From Ryuthela nishihirai (Eukaryota > Arthropoda > Arachnida > Araneae > Heptathelidae), in assembly GCA_038380435.1 (NCBI GenBank), contig JAWZYU010000028.1:27636201-27700200 (forward strand): a DNA stretch of 64,000 bases. The letters run 5' to 3'. A program made the position numbers and the translations under genes. The notes below the pieces were generated by a model, which was not told the origin of the DNA, made no database searches, and saw only the letters and a program-made list of their open reading frames with translations. Position 1 is the stretch's first letter; each line of letters starts with the position of its first letter. Positions 54,850-64,000 of the stretch are shown here, in pieces.

Positions 54850-55375
54850 CCAGTGGATGAACACCAAGCGCGTACGAGCTCGTATCATAACACGACCGAC
54901 AGTGAGGTTGGAGTTCATGCTGTGAAATTGTTCGGAACATGCCTTGGAGACAACAGCGGGACCTTTATGAGCTATTGATGCCTTCTGAGAGAGAGCGAAA
55001 CGTCGATTTGCGAGAGCTCGGATTGAGTCTTCGAGCGATTGTCGCAAGCATGTGTCAAAATGTGAGCAGAGTGCAACGGTGTCTCGCGCAACATCATGGA
55101 GCACCAATTGATACAAAGGACAAGTACGGGACCAGCACACTGCACCATAGGATGTAAAGGTGGTCCCACACATGCTCAATGGGTCACATGGCTTCCTTAT
55201 GGACCCTTTGACAGCTCCCTCAAGCGGCGAACCTGTTACAGTTGCATGCCCAATTGGATGCTCTTTGGAACACCATACCTAGAACATATTAACCACCTGA
55301 TTAATGGAATGCCGAGACGACTTCGGTCTTGTATAACCGCCCGAAATGAGCCTACTACGTGCTGGTGAATCTGCA
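54850..55375 (+). mobile_element. Tc1-like transposon remnant with internal deletion
   Basis: The N-terminal helix-turn-helix region is readable (RERNVDLRELGLSLRAIVAS, then MCQNVSRVQRCLAQHHGAP). The sequence then jumps to the transposase C-terminus (HLINGMPRRLRSCITARN), the usual last segment of Tc1-type enzymes. The catalytic core is mostly gone, and several stops interrupt the frame. Confidence 0.7.
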
Positions 55376-56399
55376 ATACACACACCTACTTCACGTTCCT
55401 TTTTTGATTATTTCCACATCTACCTAATAGTTTCCGCCCTGTTAATTTCGTGCGTATACATCACTTCCTTCTAGGTGTTGCGAATTCTACTTTAACCATT
55501 GTAATTTCAAACGTCGACATTTCATTTTCATGTGCTGTGCAAATCAATGCACGCATTACTTACTGTTATTGGGATAAAAATGTTACTTACCACCACAAAA
55601 TGACACTTGGTGAGGATAGTTAATGTTAAGAAGTGTACAGTTGCAATATGTGACAGTGAAGTTCAACACACAACCATGTGCGCACATCTGAAAAAGTTTT
55701 AATGACATTTAAAACAAGTTGAGAGTAAATGATTCAACAATGATTTTACATATATATATTTTTTTTAATGTGCTCACAACAGATCAATGATACAATAACA
55801 ATGGACACATACGAAGAGAATAATTCAACATTATTACTTATAAAGATACGTAAACAAATCAGTACAAAAGAGTGAAAAGGACATATACTACATTTTAAAA
55901 CAACATATGCAACACTCCATCGATAACTATAAATAAAATGAAGAACATCATACAATGAGATTTGAAATTTTTAAAGGCAGTGTAAACAAATCGAGGATAT
56001 TGTTTTACAAGTTAAAAAGACTGAAAAACCTAACCACGAAAAATTTACCAATGTATTTGATTTATGGAATGGAATTCTAAAAAGTGGAGTATTTCTCGTG
56101 GGATTCTTCGTTACGCAAATATCATTAAAAACAGCATTTCGGTGCAATCTATCATGTTGTTTAACAATTTAAAAAAAATACTAGACACAAATCTTTTCTT
56201 CTATTACGTAATAAGCAAACATTATAAATATTTCTAAGTCGTTCAGTAGCAAAATCTGGAAGATAAATTCCGGTGTCTTTGTAGAAAAGCCATTTTTTCA
56301 ATTTATTTAGAACTTTTGCAATATTATGAATATATATTGATAGTAAGGATGCCATATTAAGCTTTAATATTCTAGGTTTGAACGAACTAATGAATTAAG
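55376..56399. other. No gene recognised
   Basis: Minus-strand open frames at 55746-55955 and 56161-56355 have no family motifs. The latter may be the decayed 3' end of the LINE at 56400-57290. Confidence 0.4.
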
Positions 56400-57290
56400 T
56401 TAATTGATTGTAGCCCTTGTATTAGTAAAGAATTTTGTTTTCCTAATAATAAAACCCAAATTTCTATTAGCTTTCTTCATAATATCTTGAATTTGCATAT
56501 TACAATTAAAGTTCGAGTCAAGCAAGATATCTAAATCACGGACAAAACAATTCCGTGGAATAGCACAAGAATTGATGTTATAATCATACATAACAAATAT
56601 CCTTTTACGAGAATAACTTAAAATTAAGCATTTTGAAATATTTAGTTGGAGTCCAATCAGAACAGACAGTTGTGGATCTGACTGTAGTAAATAGCAGTCG
56701 TTAGTTGACTCAATCTCTCTATAAAATTTTACTTCATCTGTGTACATTACACAACTACCATGAACTAAGTATATCTGGTAGATTATTAATGAAAATGATA
56801 AATAACAACGGCCCCAGATTAGATCCTTGGGGCACCCCATAGCTACTAAAAAAACTTGTAGGAGAACTCAGAAGCATAGCAAACATAAAGAGATCTACCA
56901 TATAAAAAGAAGTAAAACCATTGAACTAGATTTCAGCTGAAACCGGTTTTAACTAACTTGTTCAACAATAATCAGAAATAAATTTTATTAAACGCTTTCG
57001 AAAAGTCAGTGTAAATAACAACTAACTGATTATCACAATCAAATGAGTCTGCAATATTTTCACTAAGACATAGTAGATTGGTGATCGTCGAATGTTTAGT
57101 CAAAAATGCATGTTGGTTTAGAGAAAACCGATTTTTTATTTGTTGTGAAATTTTTGTATGTATTATGGATTCAAAAATTTTAGAAAATGATGAAAAGAAT
57201 AGAAATAGGTCGATAATTTTCGGTATCATATTCGTTTCCTTTTTCAAATATGGGTATAATTTACGATTTTTTCCAAGCACTTGGAAACTT
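56400..57290 (-). pseudogene. Jockey/CR1-group LINE reverse transcriptase, broken
   Basis: 5' to 3' on the minus strand: FSKIFESIIHTKISQQIKNR, HAFLTKHSTITNLL and LVVIYTDFSKAFNKI (first catalytic aspartate) at about 57200-56980. A gap of about 130 bases follows. PWGAP-like GCPKDLIWG then leads to SCVMYTDEVKFY at about 56740, where the catalytic FADD/YADD-type block has become YTDE. LQLNISKCLILSYSRK and RDLDILLDSNFNCN follow. The loss of the second aspartate plus the gap show it is dead. It differs from LINE copies A/B. Confidence 0.72.
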
Positions 57291-57937
57291 ATTGGTTCTA
57301 ATTGAGAGATTAAATAATATTAAAATAGGGTAAATAAAACTATCAGCACATCCGTAATATATGAAAGAAGGAACCTGATCGAGGCCGTCGAGGGGTCAGA
57401 GTCAATTGACTCTGACCCCTTAAAATGTGGAATAGCCTGTCTGATGTCATCAACAGTTATTTTTGCAATGCATTACGAACTGTATTACGGATCATTGTTA
57501 TAGGAAATATCAAATTTGTCTACCTGCTGTGAAACTTTTAAATGCAAAATAGGTGTCATTCTATAATCTTGCTTAGTTCCTAGTATATGCTCAACAGTAA
57601 AAATAGGTTTATAAAACAACTATAAGAATCTATTCCATATAGAATATAAATTTAACCTTGCGACCTCCCCCCTCCCAAAAGAGTTTCATAGCCATCTTTT
57701 TTGCGCCTCTTATCTTGTGTGCCCTAGGTTAGTTATTGCCTCACTCACCTCGTCATCGTTACGTCTCTCGCCCCTTGTGATAGGTTGTTTGGTCGATTGG
57801 TCGATATACCTTGATCGAAATTTGTTTCAGATGTCTAGATGTATCCCTCATCCAATATGGCCACATTTCCGCACTTGTGGCATACTAGATAGCGCTCATT
57901 CAAATTGCATTATGTGGCGAGGCAGCAACCTGTGGAC
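57291..57937. other. No gene; one perfect 30-bp palindrome at 57391-57420
   Basis: AGGGGTCAGAGTC|AATT|GACTCTGACCCCT is perfectly self-complementary. The rest is unrecognised. Confidence 0.6.
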
Positions 57938-57949
57938 AAAGGACTTACA

Positions 57950-58402
57950 TCATCATCATCATCCTCAAGCAGCCATGGGCTACGGAGGTCCAACCAGACC
58001 GTGCAATTTAGTTCTCCAAGCAAGTCTATCCTGAACTACATCTGCTGCATCTGGCCACTGCACACCAATTCTAACAAGGTCCTGTTTGACATTGTCTGCC
58101 CACCGCATCCTAGGCCTCCCCCTTTCTGAAGCCTTTAGGCACACTGTTCATAACCCTATTCGCCAATCTATAATTATCCATACGGGCAACATGGCCAAAC
58201 CAGCGGAGTCTCTCTCTGCACAATACGCTGCTTAAAGGAGGTTGCAGACTCCTTTGCCTAGCCTCATCATTAGTTATAAAGTTAAACCACCTAATACACA
58301 AGATACTATGAAAGCATCTAGAATCAAAAGCATCTAGTTTCCTGTTATCTTTTTTATACAGCATCCAAGTTTCACTACCATAACTAACCCTAGAAATAAC
58401 CA
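57950..58402 (-). mobile_element. RTE LINE copy, strongly 5'-truncated, 12-bp TSD
   Basis: The (ATC)n tail complement is at the left. The minus-strand open frame 58403-58110 gives SRVSYGSETWMLYKKDNRKL ... IRWFNFITNDEARQRSL ... WFGHVARMDNYRLANRVMNS. Perfect AAAGGACTTACA flanks at 57938-57949 and 58403-58414 prove target-primed insertion. This copy shows the frame that is broken in copy 1. Confidence 0.92.
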
Positions 58403-58454
58403 AAAGGACTTACACGTGTATTGTAATCGAAGATTTCCTGGGATGATGTCATGA

Positions 58455-58660
58455 ACAGTAGCCGTCCTGTGGCCGAGTGGTTAGCGTACTTGGTTACTGA
58501 TCAAAGGGACCTGGGTTCGAGCTTCACCTTAAGTCATGGATGTTTGTGTTGTCTTTCTACTGAAGTCTCGCCTTTCCCACAGGTCTTTTCTATGGAGTAT
58601 TAAACTGACAGGCTCCTGTCAGACCTCCGGAGCAAACAGCTGCTTGAGGGAATATTTAGT
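58455..58660 (+). repeat. SINE-B, near complete
   Basis: A box GTGGCCGAGTGG and B box GGGTTCGAGC, then CATGGATGTTTGTGTTGTC and GACAGGCTCCTGTCAGACC. It is the plus-strand reference copy of the family. Confidence 0.8.
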
Positions 58661-59384
58661 TTAATTTTTATTATTGTTGACAGTAGATTGGGACACTTTC
58701 GTTGCTTTGGCGACCAATCTGTGGATTGCAGTATATTGGAACTTGATAACATCTGGTATACAGATGGGTGCTCTACATTTTTTTGATGTACCTGCGCTAC
58801 AGGCACGAGGAGGGGGGGGGGGTGTTATCTACTGTGCTCGCTGCTGATTTAGTGCGAGCACACATTTTTGTGCACACAAGTGCGGATGGGCGATGGGTAC
58901 TGTAACGTCCCGCGGCCCTAAAATCTCATAGGGGCAACTTTTTTTAATGATTGTTATTTTGGAGAAATTCCACAGAATTGGGGAAACTTATTTTAAGCTC
59001 ATGTAGAACTTCCTAAAGAATAAATATTGAAATCCTGAATAAAGAAACCGAATTTTTTTTATCGCATCCCAAACACTTTCCTACAGATGCATCCCTGAAA
59101 AAAGGTTCCAGTCAGTCCCTGTTTGCACATCTTTATAATTTCTCACTCAAAATTCTGGGCATCTGAAAGAGCTTCCCTAAACCTTTCGATCTACGGTTGC
59201 ATAACACGCGGTTCGTTCTCACAAAAAAGTACTCCTGTAGCAATTGAGCCTCATTTCTCTTTTCAATTTTGTTGATAGGGTTCATACCAATATTCGCTTT
59301 ATGTCCCAATGTGAGAACATCGTTTTTATGACATATTTAGAAGTGAACAATTCTTTACTGAGTGACAATCATAATATATATAGG
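58661..59384. other. No gene; poly-G at about 58812
   Basis: An AT-rich to mixed stretch. GAGGGGGGGGGGGTGTT is the only notable tract. Confidence 0.4.
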
Positions 59385-59391
59385 GGCGGGG

Positions 59392-59763
59392 GTGGTTCCG
59401 TTGGTAGCGCGCCAGGCTCATAATCTGCAGTTTCCAGATTCGTGTCCCAGCTGGGTCAGCGTTTGAGACTTATCTTCGTATCACTCCCTGCCCTCGGTCA
59501 GTAGAGGACACCGATGGGCTTGGAAAGGCCGCCGTACGTCGGATGGGACGTTAAGCCGTGGCCCCGTGTGCGGGAGAGCCATACCCTGTGCACATTAAAA
59601 AAAACGCTGGATGGCCTTGACGGGAGGCTACCATCTGTCTCCCAACAGCTGTTTCAGTGGGTCGCTCTCCCCCAACCTTCTCTGAGCCTTCGGGGTCCTT
59701 ATGACCTGGCCATTTAGCCCATGGTGTGCAAAAAAGTGCCGCTCAGAGGTAAAACAACCCAAC
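59392..59763 (+). repeat. SINE-A
   Basis: Head (GTGGTTCCGTTGGTAGCGCG), body and AACAACCC tail are all present. No clear duplication. Confidence 0.87.
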
Positions 59764-59779
59764 TTATGACGTGTATGAA

Positions 59780-59880
59780 AAAACGACCATACCTGGAACT
59801 CGAACCCTGTCCTAGGCAGTCTTAGTGTCACGCGATTCAAATGCAATATCACTGAGTCACCAAGGCAGCCTATTAGGCTT
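59780..59880 (-). repeat. tRNA-like sequence
   Basis: TACCTGGAACTCGAACCCTG (B-box complement) and CACTGAGTCACCAAGGCAGC (A-box complement) have tRNA-like spacing with about 40 extra bases. Likely the head of a further SINE family. Confidence 0.4.
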
Positions 59881-59959
59881 CATACACTTTCGCTACCATT
59901 TATTTATTTTGTGTTGCACGTCAGCGAGGTACATTTGCATGTGAACTCAGTGCCATGAT

Positions 59960-61010
59960 ACTTAATCAGCTATAAAGTATGAACAGACTTAATGCTTCAG
60001 TTATAAAGTATAAGAAGAAATGTCCTGCAGACAAGAATGAAATAATTTGTTGAAAAGAATTTGGTTTCGTCCTGAGTGGGATTCGAACCCAATTCTCCCC
60101 GAAACATGGAAGGAGCTATCATAACCGCTAGACAATCAGAGATTAATCTTTTTCGTCAGCATTGTGACATGAAGCATTCCCGCATTTTGTTAATTCGCCA
60201 CTTGGTCATTTATGTTGGGTTGTTTTACCTCTTAGCGGCACTTTTTCGCACACAATGAGCTAAATGACCAGGTTACAAGGTCAGTTCCGAAGTCTCAGAG
60301 AAGGTTGGGGGAAGGAAGGTACGGGAATAGTTACTGGGAGAGACAGATGGTAGCCTCCCGTCAAGACCATCCAGTGTGTTCTTAAACATCCACAGGGTAC
60401 ATACATGATATATAACTCGAACACGGGGCCATGGTTTAACGTCACATCCGACGGACGGTGGCCTTTCCAAGTCCGTCTGTGTCCCCTACTGACCATGGGC
60501 AGGGCTGGGAGTTTTGCGGAGATAAATCTTAACGCTGACCCAGCTGAGACTCGAACCTGGGAACTTCAGATTACGAGCTTGATGCGCTACCGACTGAGCG
60601 ATCCCTCCCCATTTATGTTGGGAATTGGGCAACTAAGGTGCTACATATCATGGAAATAACATTTGTCACTCACGCTCACAGCGTTATATAAATAAATCAC
60701 TCTGGGAGACATGGGTTCGAATCCCATTTAGGACGAATCTGATTTTTTTCAACAAATCATTTCAAGTTGTCTGCCAGACATTTCCTGTGATTCTTTATTA
60801 CTGATTTATTTATATAACGTTTGAGTGTGAGTGACAAATATTACTTCCATCAAATGAGGAAACATGGTTGCCTGATTCCTGGTAATAGATGACACCACTG
60901 GCGAATCAATAAAATATGCGGGAATGTTTATGTCACATTGCTGACGAAAACGATCGGTTTTTGTTGGGTTTGAATCTCACTCAGTACAAATCAAATTATT
61001 TGAAGACCTG
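59960..61010. repeat. SINE-C-like inverted pair enclosing a SINE-A
   Basis: CCTGAGTGGGATTCGAACCC, ATAATTTGTTGAAAAGAATT and GAAGCATTCCCGCATTTTG at 60030-60190 have reverse-complement partners at about 60700-60775 and 60890-60985. A separate inverted pair (GTTATATAAATAAATCA and complement) spans about 60650-60850. The arrangement suggests two copies of a tRNA-headed repeat in opposite orientation, rearranged and interrupted by SINE-A. Confidence 0.55.
60216..60609 (-). repeat. SINE-A inserted in SINE-C-like sequence
   Basis: Flanks CATTTATGT at 60207-60215 and 60610-60618. Complete motif order with several substitutions. Confidence 0.88.
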
Positions 61011-61239
61011 ATGCTTTTCTTTACATAAAATGACGAGAAAAAAAAAACATGAACTAAACATTTCGTACTTGTTTGCTTCGAGGTCCTTTTTTCTCATTAT
61101 TAATCCATTTTTCAGTATAATTAATATAGTCGCTAGTATAAGGATGAGGCAGCAAATGATCCGCAGTCTAGAGGGAATATCAATATGAACAAGATATGAA
61201 ATTATTAAGAAAAAATACACATTACATTAATAACAGTGA

Positions 61240-62760
61240 AATTCAAGTCAATGAATATTACGTATAGATTCTAAACTTCTATGGATTCAATATATCAGTA
61301 ATGCTAAAAATAAAGCCACTAAACTATTGAACTTCATGAGATATTTAGGTAGCTCAAAATAGGGTTGCTCCATTAAAAATCTTTTACTAATTTTTAATTC
61401 TATAATATTACCAAAGTGCACCTACGTAATTGAACTCATTAATCAAATTTCTAAAACCAAATTAATTAAATTAGAAACGATTCAAACAAAAATTTTAAAA
61501 TAATTTCTTGGCCAATTTCAAACTTCAAATAACTTAAACATATATGCTGAAACATCAATTCCAGCACTTGAAATAAAAAAAAATATTATTATCAAATTTA
61601 ATATTTAGGATAATTAGCAAAAATCATTCACACCCTATAATCGAAAATTTTATTAATAACTTCCAAGATGTAACCTTATATAACTTTTATGAAAAAGAAC
61701 AATTATATATATATATGCTTAACAATAACCTCAGTGGAGATTTGATTCCTAATTTCCCATGTTGGATTTCAACAACTCCAATCATTATCGATAAAATTTC
61801 TGGAATTGATTTTAACAACTAATTTGATCCAACTATTATAAAAATATTATCAGAGAATTATATCAATGAAAAATATAATAACTTTGTTCAAATCTATACA
61901 GATGGACATTAAATTCTGATAAAACCATTACTTCTGGAGCAATATACTGCCCAATTGAAAAATACGAACAACAACTTAAATTTAAGATTAATGAACCTGT
62001 TTTTCTAGCAGTTATATTTGCAATAAATTGGTCCCTGAAATTTAGTAATAAACATATAGTCATTTTCACTGATTGTAAAAGTACTCTATACATATTTCAA
62101 CAAAACCCATTTAAAAATAACTTCCCCATTTTTTTAAATAATATTTATTCATTGACATATGATCACCTAAATAGAAATAATATAATAACTTTACAATGGC
62201 TACCCTATCATGTGAATATAAAACATAACGAATATGTAGATTTATTAACTAAAAATGCAAAACATCTTAATAGTACAATCACTACCCCTTTTCCTTTTAT
62301 ATTACACAAAAAATCAAATAAATCTAAAATATTAATTGAAACACAGAATTGGTATAACAACAAAGCAATTAATAATATCGTTATCAAATATCAAATAAGA
62401 TTGAAAAATTTTCAAACTATGGTTTAAGTAAAAGAGAAATAATTATAATACTCAGAATAAAAGCTAACTTAGCTCTCACGAACTAAACTTTATATAAATA
62501 TAAAACAATTGATTCCCCAAACTGCAATAAATGTAATGTAAAACAAACCATAGAACACGTAATATTTAATTGTAAAAAGGACAAACCAGAAAGAAAATCT
62601 TATTTTAATAAACTAAAAGCATAAAATATTAATATATATAACTTTAAAAATATCTTAGAACCTACCAGTAAGTATCTTAAACCTATCCTATGTAAAATAT
62701 TAATTCAATTTCTTAGAAATATTTTCATCACAAAAGTTAACTCTGTCATATGTCAACTGG
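61240..62760 (+). pseudogene. C-terminal part of an RNase H-bearing LINE (I/jockey group)
   Basis: A decayed RT C-terminus precedes an RNase H domain: VQIYTDGH (D in the usual YTDGS), SGAIYCPI, then EPVFLAVIFAINW (E), IVIFTDCKSTLY (D) and LQWLPYHVNIKHNEYVDLL (H-x-x-x-x-x-N-E-x-x-D). All the acidic residues of the RNase H core can be seen across frames. After it comes a CCHC-like finger, SPNCNKCNVKQTIEHVIFNC, as in I-type elements. Multiple stops and frameshifts make it dead. Confidence 0.75.
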
Positions 62761-62821
62761 GGACTCTTCTAGGAAGAAACTCAGTATTATCCATTGATAA
62801 TAAATTACTATCATTATATAA

Positions 62822-63355
62822 ATAATTTACCACATGGTCATTCGACCTATGATATCCTATGCTTCCCCAATTTGGGTGAACACAACTCCCACGAACATTC
62901 ACAAGATACAGGTCTTGCAGAATAAAATCCTGCGATGTGTGGTCAATGCCCCCTGGTTTGTAACCAATAGACAATTGCATAAAGATCTGGGCATTGATCA
63001 TATTTACACATATCTTAAGTTTGTCTCGCGAGGTTTCTACGAGTCAGTGCAGAGAAACCCGCACGAGATTATATCCTGCCTTCTGGACTACGATCATGAA
63101 GTCCTTAACAGATGCAAGAGGCCTAAGATGATGGGTTTCGCTAAAGAAAGTTATCCATTTTAAGTCTCTTGTGCATCATTACTACTCTTTGTTTTATGTT
63201 CTTTTGCCCTTTGGGGCCCACCATTGTGTGGTTTACTTTTGTTTGTTTTTTTCAAACTGATGCCAATTAGGCATATTTCCAGATGAAGAAGGTTATGGGT
63301 ACTATTGTACCTGGTACTTCATTTTATGATGTAACGATCTACGATCTACGATTAG
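62822..63355 (+). mobile_element. Jockey-like LINE, 5'-truncated end with 3' UTR
   Basis: The only open part is 62834-63163. A 190-base UTR follows and ends near ACGATCTACGATCTACGATT, a short tandem tail. Confidence 0.75.
62834..63163 (+). pseudogene. Jockey-like reverse transcriptase C-terminus
   Basis: It reads VIRPMISYASPIWVNTTPTN, IHKIQVLQNKILRCVVNAPW and NRQLHKDLGIDHIYTYLKFV, which is the post-RT thumb and tail region of jockey-type LINEs (RP.M.YA.P.W.....I..LQ..QNK.LR). The 109-codon frame is intact to its stop. The RT itself is missing because of 5' truncation. Confidence 0.8.
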
Positions 63356-63704
63356 AAATATTAATATTTTAGATAAATTGTAAAAAAATAAAAATATACC
63401 TATATAAATGAAAAATAATTATATAAAGGAAAAAATAATAAAAAAATAGATAAAGAAATGGAAAAAATAAAAAAAAAAATAGAATATACAAAAGAGAAAT
63501 TTTTCTTTTCACTAAAATTTTGTCTGAATGAGTCTACATCTATTAAGTTATTAGATGTATAAATTTTCATTTTTGGACTTGATTTGGATTGGATTGGAAT
63601 ATTACGGAAAAATAATTCTGTTCACTGCTCACTTCACTCAAAAAAAGCATGATAAATAATTTTTTTTGGGGGGGAGGGGGAGAGTAGTGTCAAAAATGGC
63701 CGAT
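63356..63704. other. A-rich low-complexity stretch and poly-G
   Basis: A run of AAAAATAAAAAAATAG-like sequence lies at 63375-63500, with a GGGGGGGAGGGGG tract near 63670. Nothing else recognised. Confidence 0.5.
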
Positions 63705-63840
63705 TGGGTTGGTTTGTTTTTCCTCTGAGCGGCACTTTTTTGCACACAATGAGCTAAATGGTCAGGTCACAAGGACCCTGAAGGCTCAGAGAAAGTTGGG
63801 GGAGCAGACATCCTGGATAGCTGTTTGGAGACAATGAATC
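63705..63840 (-). repeat. SINE-A, truncated
   Basis: The tail complement GGGTTGGTTTGTTTTTCCTC through ATAGCTGTTTGGAGACA. The central body and head are missing. Confidence 0.75.
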
Positions 63841-64000
63841 TCTTTTGTTGCGATCTTATGCAACCACGGCAATTCCCGGTTCCGCTTGTAATTTGGTTAT
63901 GAAGAGCCGTGCTTATCTAGAGCCGGGGGCAAGGAATACGCCCTATAGGCGCATCTCAACCCCAGCCTCACATGGCAAGTCCTATAAAAGGAAAGCTGAC
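63841..64000. other. Unrecognised sequence at the window edge
   Basis: More GC-rich than the preceding DNA, with TATAAAAGG near the end. No motif was identified. Confidence 0.3.

Overview
The window is eukaryotic, repeat-rich, AT-rich DNA. It fits an intron-rich invertebrate nuclear genome, most probably an arthropod; a chelicerate is possible but the sequence does not settle it. The evidence is spliced host exons with animal gene families (a type-A leucine-rich-repeat GPCR and an ENaC/degenerin channel), canonical GT-AG junctions, and dense animal transposons (RTE, jockey-like and I-like LINEs, mariner/Tc1, hAT, several tRNA-derived SINEs). No operon, CRISPR array, rRNA or convincing functional tRNA gene was seen.

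Host genes: (1) positions 333-1510 (+) are the last coding exon of an LGR1-type glycoprotein-hormone receptor (TM3-TM7 plus cytoplasmic tail), with a poly(A) signal near 1700. (2) On the minus strand, short exons at 46811-46895, 21126-21154, 15839-15911 and 15061-15216 form the C-terminal part of an ENaC/degenerin sodium channel, ending at a TAA at 15061. The last three join in frame and encode the approach to, and all of, the second membrane segment. At least one exon is missing between 46811 and 21154. The two genes are convergent. If the 46811 exon belongs to the channel, about half the window is its intronic DNA.

Mobile DNA, left to right: 2.5-4.3 kb, hAT MITE and SINEs. 5.3-10.2 kb, a Tc/mariner remnant, then a mariner carrying a SINE and a 5'-truncated RTE LINE. 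12.0-14.3 kb, a hAT MITE and a LINE remnant. 16.0-21.1 kb, a hAT with perfect 8-bp TSD inserted into the end of a second mariner, which also holds a foldback element. 22-25 kb, SINE remnants and a palindromic hAT MITE. 25.1-31.3 kb, a 6.1-kb hAT with perfect 8-bp TSD containing a second RTE and an R2/R4-like LINE tail. 31.3-34.2 kb, RTE/SINE fragments and tandem repeats. 34.2-41.0 kb, a 6.8-kb unclassified element with long inverted arms, inserted into an RTE remnant. 41.1-43.3 kb, a 62-bp satellite derived from the SINE tRNA head, interleaved with a foldback element. 44.4-46.8 kb, Tc1/mariner derivatives. 47.4-48.9 kb, a 232-bp satellite containing transposase catalytic-domain sequence. 49-55.4 kb, SINEs and Tc1-like remnants. 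53.6-63.4 kb, LINE remnants of four kinds and further SINEs.

The strongest unexplained structures are the 34.2-41.0 kb long-inverted-repeat element and its possible small relative at 20.6-21.0 kb, the two satellites grown from TE coding or promoter sequence, and inverted template-switch scars inside the second RTE. All calls come from reading the sequence by eye. Family assignments rest on visible motifs, not database searches.
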